Below are positions 58,710-64,000 of a DNA stretch of 64,000 nt, piece after piece. The DNA is from Ceratodon purpureus. Lineage: Eukaryota; Streptophyta; Bryopsida; Pseudoditrichales; Ditrichaceae. The notes under the pieces are model-generated. The model searched no databases and was not told the origin of the DNA. It saw only the letters and a list, made by a program, of their open reading frames with translations. The position numbers and the translations under genes were made by a program. Positions within the stretch are counted from its first letter, which is position 1. Every line of letters begins with the position of its first letter. Location: the NCBI GenBank assembly GCA_014871385.1, contig CM026427.1, positions 11,036,430 through 11,100,429 on the forward strand. The letters run 5' to 3'.

Positions 58710-59891
58710 TAATTGGCAAGTTACTTAGTTATTTCCTCTTAAAGTAATGGTGAGGTAAGTGCATTAATGGTTTTAGATATACAATGAACTCACAATGTAC
58801 TTCAACTATTCATTAAAAAAACAAAAATATCTTGAGACCTATAAGATTTAGATCCATTCCCTTATATTCAAAAGTTAATTGTTTGTATTGAAATTATTAT
58901 GATTTATAAAAGCCAAAAGTGTATCAAGCCTCATATTTTTATAACGGTTTTCTATACCCGCTCTATTCCATCCAATTATAAATACTAGAAGTTGTTTGAA
59001 TATTGAAAACTAATGTGTAATATTTAAAAGATTTTGTACTTTGATCTAAAAAAAATTAAAACTAAATTTGATAGCGAGTGGTAACGTATATAGTCTAATT
59101 GGTGATTTTAGAATTTATGATAATATGATTTTATTTTATCCACATTTTCTAACAACTCCTTTACAAAATTATCAAATCCACATTTTTTAGCAACTCATTA
59201 TAAAATTTCATGACCTTCAAGGAGTCATTTCTCCTTTACCTTATGTCTGATGTTGACGACATTTGCTGAATTAGACTCCAGTTCATATTTGATTTCTGTG
59301 GTAATAATCTCAGCTTGATCCAAAATGTTGTGTAGATTTAACAAGCATCATTCAACAGTTGGGGTCTTAGCTCAACAAGGGTTTCGGTGCTGACCAGGTG
59401 AGTCTGTAGTGTGCAAGCATCCAAATCTTCCACCACCTTAAGTTACTGTAAATGAGATGCAGTCCCACGAGCAGCATGTGGGAACATGCAGCAACTTCGT
59501 TAGTTGAAGTCCCACGAGTAGCATGTGGGAGCAATGGAGCATACACCTTCTGAAAAATCACACTACCAGTTCCTCACCAGAGAAACATGAAGTAATTAAT
59601 GTAAAATAATCTGTATTTCATGGGAATAATGCAGCATGATTGTTTCAGCTCCTCCTTGCCCTACCAAGTTTCTTGGTTCTTAGTATCTATTTCAATGCTA
59701 ATATTACATTGTCCTAAGTCCTAAAATCTAAAATCCAGCAAATTCTGTCACTAAATGATATAAACAATCTCTACATTATGCTATTGTACACCGGGTTCGC
59801 ATTGTGAAGGCACCACTCCGCCCTGATCAACCGAATCTCCTCCAGATAATGCTGTGATCTCCAAAGAGAACGAAGTGAGTTCGAGAGTTTA
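58710..59891. other. intergenic, no gene
   Basis: AT-rich. GTCCCACGAG(C/T)AGCATGTGGGA occurs twice (about 59463 and 59509). The end is the 3' UTR side of the next minus-strand gene. Confidence 0.45.
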
Positions 59892-61332
59892 TTACAGCAG
59901 CCAAGCATTCTCAAGCTGCTCAACATGTGAAGGGCCAAAACATGCCGCCCTCGTTAAACAGTACCTCGTGCAGGCTCCACCAGGTGAGGATACTCTTGTG
60001 GTCTTCAACAAGTAACAAGCACTTGTATGCAGACCTCTCGCTTGCACAAACACTCCCCACACATTGGTCTCTGCACCCTCAGCTTGCAAAGGGCACACCA
60101 TCTCTTCATCCCCCAAGGCCTCTGCAAGACAGCAAGCAGCCGAGCAGCCAGGCTCCAGCTTTTGTACAAGAATGACACCATCTGGATCAGCCTTGGAGAA
60201 GGACTCCTTAATGGAAGGCCAGTAGTTTGAATCCTGAAAACACTCTTGCGATAGCTTCTGCCGTTGAGATCTACGAAACCTGCTCGTGGAATCAAAGACG
60301 TATTGCAAAAATGGTGCCTCCTGAATGTTTCTTACAATCTGCACAATGAAGAAATCCAAAAATCAGATACAGTAGAATTCCAACTATGAAGTAGACAATC
60401 CTTACATCATAGACAATCCTTACATCATTGAAATTAGGCATATACCATTTTCACGTAAAGCACGAGATTATATAGAAAATAGGAGGGAAAAAACGGAACG
60501 CACCTCATGTACAGATTCTTCAACCCATCGTTCCACATTAGTTTCTCTATTCACAGGGCAACTTAGTGCACATGGCTGATCAATGCACGCACTTGAATAT
60601 CTGCCCCCAAAGTCAGTTGAAGTCTCCAAGGAGCTTCTTACTGCTGCATTGATGACAGATGACCTTCTCATTGGCACTGCCCTGCTCAAGCTTAGATCGC
60701 ATTTCCCTAAGAAGAAATCCTGCTTCTGAACATCGCTCGCCCTACAACAATCAAATAACCAACAATCAGTACACAAAAAAGCCTACAACAATACCCTTCA
60801 CTTCACATCAATAAACTCACCATCAAATCCATCACAAAATTTCTCCATCTCTGAACCCTAAGCCAAATTCACAATCACTTTTGAAAACCCATGATCACCA
60901 AAACTTCAGCAAACCTCAACCTCTGCACAAAACTCCAAGCTATTCACCACCAACCGATCCCCAAACCCACTAAACTTCCCCAAAAACGAACCCCAAAACA
61001 TCAAACCAAAAACTCAAAATCCCCCCAACAATCACTACCCGATCAACCAACAACCCAACAAACTAACGACACAATCAAGCCCAACAGCCTCAACAAACAC
61101 CCAAATCAGCTACACACCAAAATGTAAAAAAAATCCAAAATCGAATCCAGCTCCAACAAAAAACCATCAATCTAGAAACTCCGAAGTATCAAAACTCCCA
61201 CAGTGGACAAAACTCTTGAATTACCAATCTCAAACCATAATCCAACCTCGATCAACAAACTCGAAGGAGGAAAACTTACGAAATAAGCGATCGGGCTGCA
61301 TGGTGAGAGCTGCACACCACCGCGCACGCCAT
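59892..61332 (-). CDS. uncharacterised plant protein, probably plastid-targeted
   Basis: Exons 61332-61280, 60741-60504 and 60338-59892 give 245 residues with GT-AG junctions (phases 2 and 0). The start ATG at 61332 precedes MACAVVCSSHHAARS, and the first about 70 residues are Ser/Arg/Ala-rich with a possible chloroplast transit peptide. The conserved-looking core is NVERWVEESVHEIVRNIQEAPF, then YWPSIKESFSKADPDGVILVQKLE and a Cys-rich end (ACCLAEAL, CYLLKTTRV, CTRYCLTRAACFG). The phrases WVEESVHEIVRNI and DGVILVQKL are familiar from an unannotated plant DUF family (possibly DUF7804), but I cannot name a function. A GGT/GGA codon-like repeat (GGTGGAGGTGGAGG) lies in the leader just upstream. 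Confidence 0.78.
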
Positions 61333-64000
61333 GAGTACTTGCCTCCACCTCCACCTCCACCTGCTCCTCTTCGCCACCAGACCAGAGATGAGAAACAGAG
61401 AAGTCCTCGATTGCACACTGCGAGACTGCAACCATGTGATGATGGTGTCGATGATGGAGGCTCCAGGCAGATGATGAGGAGGAGAACAAGGGGGCTGTCT
61501 GTCCGATCAATGGCAACTTTTGTTGTGTTGTGTGGAGTTTAGATCGGGCATTGATGCGGCCATGATGCCATGGCTGTCTGCTTGCAAGCGTGGTGATGGC
61601 GTGATGGATCCGGAGTCACGACTGAGCGGCAAGATTGTGGTTGCGTTTCCGGAACACTTGAAAGCGTGGTCGCGGTGCGCCCGGCGCCCGTGGATGTGGG
61701 CTGGGATTGGTCGGGAGGGCCAGGATCCGAGGTGGCGGCCACGGTGGACAGGGGCGTGTGTAACTGTTCTTCTGGTCACGTTTGGTGGGTGGGGGGGTGG
61801 GTGGGTGGACCGTGTGGACCCGCTCTGGTCTTGGTCTTGGTCTTGGTCTGGGTTCGACGGTTGGTTCAACTCACATTCACTTTCACTGTTGGAGCGTTTC
61901 ATGTTCTAGTGAATCATTTCAAATTTCGCTTAATTTTTAACTTATTAGTAATTTTAAGCTTTCTCAAACACAATCAAAATAATCCAATCAAGATATCTTT
62001 CAATGCAAATGTTTTTAACAATGACAATACATTGATTTGTTTTGAAACATAAATATATTTGTATTATTATTGTAGGCACATATCTAGGTGTAATTTATTT
62101 ATACTATAAAAAAAAAAGTATCCATCCATCCATTTGTCACAAGCCAATTCTACAAAATACCTTACACAACACCTAATTTGTGTGTTTTTTCTAAACCATG
62201 CAACATTTTTTTAATGTTTAAAGGATTATTTATATGATGTTTGAATTTCTTCAATCATTTTCAATATATCTTTCAACGCAGTTCTTTTAATACATGCCTT
62301 TGTGTCTCTTCACACAATGAACATTATGAATGCATTCATAATAAATCTAATTTTAAACTTTAAATTTGTAAAATTAAAAAACTTTGTAAATTTTAAATAT
62401 TTTTAAAATGTAAAATTTGAATTTAAACCTAATTGTTGATGTAGAAATATTTTGGTACATCATGGAAAATTTACATAACATCGTGTTAATTATCACAAAG
62501 TATACATTTTAAAATGAATTTATGTTCTTTTTCTAATCATTGAAATCTTTATATCAAGTAATATAAAACTTTACATATAATTTTTTTATCATAGTGTAAA
62601 TTACTTGGATTATATGATTACTTTGCTAGTGAAAGAATACCATAACATAATGGATGTAAATTTTTTTCAACCATATTTTTTGATAATAATTTATAGAGAT
62701 TGGCATTATAGGCGCTAATGATTAATCGATAGGCCTAATTGACATCAATCCTTATCGTCCAGAGGATTATTGCATCGTGGAGGTTGTTGATGTAGAGGAA
62801 CATTTGAAGCGGCAAGAAGTAGTTCCACAAGGCAAATAAAGAAGGATGCAAATTAGGACTATGACTAACTTACATTGACTATATTTTGCAGTGATTTGAT
62901 GGACCATACTTTGGTTTTAGTAGACTTGGAAGAAGAAAGTTCCTTCGAGGATATTCTAGTCATAGGATGCATTTTTATGCTTTTATTTGATGTTTTCTAC
63001 TATTGTTTAAATTGTGTGAAAGTTAAAAGGAAGGAGCATAGGAGGAAGAAGTGCAAGCGTAGAAGTAGTCCTAAATGAACATAAGTTGAGATCCAAGTTA
63101 TGTGGAATGACTTCTATGAAGGGATGTGTAAGGAAGAGATGGACAATCTAGAGAATGCAATGGAATGTTAGTTTTTGTTGTGCTTTTAGTAAGCAGCCTG
63201 TAGATAGAATTTTGCAAGATTTCTTCTACGACTAAATGTATTTAAAAATTCAAAAATTACATTTTTTGAATACTATAATTATGATCGCTTTTGCTTCATA
63301 CACTGTAGTGTGAAATAAGGTTAAACTGGTCACTGTTGAAGTATGCAGTTGTGATTATGAATAAAATTTACTCTTTAATGACATTGTTCATGTGTGCTAT
63401 AAGGTAGTTAAGGATCGAAAAGGTGGTGGAGGGTGTCAATGGGTTTGGGAAACACCTCCATTGCTCCGAAGTGTAACACTTCTTTTAAAGCCCAATGGAA
63501 CGAGCCCATCAGTTCCAATGTACTGTTGAAACATGATGGACTCTACTGTTCTCTCAAACCCTTGACTCTTAATTGTAATCAAACACGCACTAAATATGAG
63601 ACATTTCTACTCATGCTAATAATTATGGTACAATTACGACAATCGAACAGAAATTAAACTTGTTCGAAGTTCACAGTGTGCGAATAATGTACATAATCCA
63701 ATTGGAATTTGGAGCCAGCAATTACTTGGTGTGGAAATCTAAGAGTTATTGCATAATCTAATATAATTACATATTTAAAGTGATTCAAAGATGTATATAC
63801 ATTTTAATATTTAAAAATTCAGTCTTTTTCAAAAAAAGAAAATATTTAATTTATTTTTCATAACATATTAATTTTCCTTAAATATGCTTCAAAATTGCTA
63901 AATAATTATTTTTTTTATTTTTTTATTTGTAGCATCAAATATTTCACATGTTTTTTGACATCCAATATATTTTTCATACAACATTTATATTAATATAGAT
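61333..64000. other. promoter side, then AT-rich spacer
   Basis: 61333-61900 is GC-rich and includes the promoter of the minus-strand gene plus a GGTCTTGGTCTTGG-type simple repeat at 61825-61852. From 61910 to the end the DNA is AT-rich. A 67-codon frame at 62875-63078 ends in a basic Lys/Arg-rich tail after a hydrophobic segment, but has no homology I recognise and is not called. Confidence 0.45.

Noticed and set aside
62875..63078. 67-codon frame with hydrophobic middle and Lys/Arg-rich tail
   Set aside because: No homology, isolated in AT-rich DNA, no supporting splice or neighbour signals.
1..64000. CRISPR arrays, bacterial operons or phage genes
   Set aside because: No regularly spaced repeats of the CRISPR type; genes are intron-containing eukaryotic ones throughout.

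Overview
The window looks like nuclear DNA of a land plant, most likely a moss close to Physcomitrium. Genes are intron-rich with GT-AG introns. There are photosynthesis-linked genes (an ELIP and a SEP1-like LIL protein), plant-type ARV1, EYA, mitochondrial mS23 and UDP-xylose synthase. A kinase-LRR gene carries the near-identical 'GNLTSLTTL' leucine-rich repeats that I associate with moss genomes. Intergenic DNA is AT-rich and full of small non-autonomous transposons. The species call is inference, not a database match.

Layout. 1.1-4.5 kb: a two-exon gene fusing a degenerate protein kinase to about 27 LRRs, followed by a frameshifted LRR relic and, on the other strand, a kinase relic (5.4-5.8 kb). 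6.7-7.9 kb: diverged repeats. 8.3-9.5 kb (+): SEP1-like thylakoid protein. 10.2-12.4 kb (-): ARV1. 13.0-14.6 kb (+): mitochondrial ribosomal protein mS23, head-to-head with ARV1. 15.6-19.0 kb (+): EYA-type HAD phosphatase. 20.7-21.4 kb (-): Gly/Tyr-rich ASR-like protein with G-box/ABRE-like sites upstream. 23.4-26.1 kb (-): mitochondrial HSP70. 28.5-31.4 kb (-): UDP-glucuronate decarboxylase (UXS), containing a U12-type AT-AC intron. 35.6-36.8 kb (-): ELIP, head-to-head with SEC11 signal peptidase (37.5-39.5 kb, +). 41.2-43.5 kb (+): MEMO1. 43.5-55.8 kb: gene-free, AT-rich, rich in MITEs. 55.8-57.2 kb (+): plant protein of the family annotated as 'erythronate-4-phosphate dehydrogenase family'. 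59.9-61.3 kb (-): uncharacterised plant protein. 61.3-64.0 kb: AT-rich, no gene seen.

The genes are mostly independent housekeeping or stress genes rather than one pathway. There is a loose stress theme (ELIP, SEP1-like, ASR-like, mtHSP70). The most distinctive items are the kinase-LRR fusion without a visible NB-ARC domain, with its extremely homogenised 144-bp LRR array; four elements with TTAA target duplications and CCC-starting inverted termini (piggyBac-like); two tiny CACTA-like foldbacks; a Mutator-like MITE with a perfect 9-bp target duplication; and the AT-AC intron in UXS. Exon structures were read by eye from reading frame, splice dinucleotides, phase and family homology, so individual boundaries should be confirmed with transcripts.
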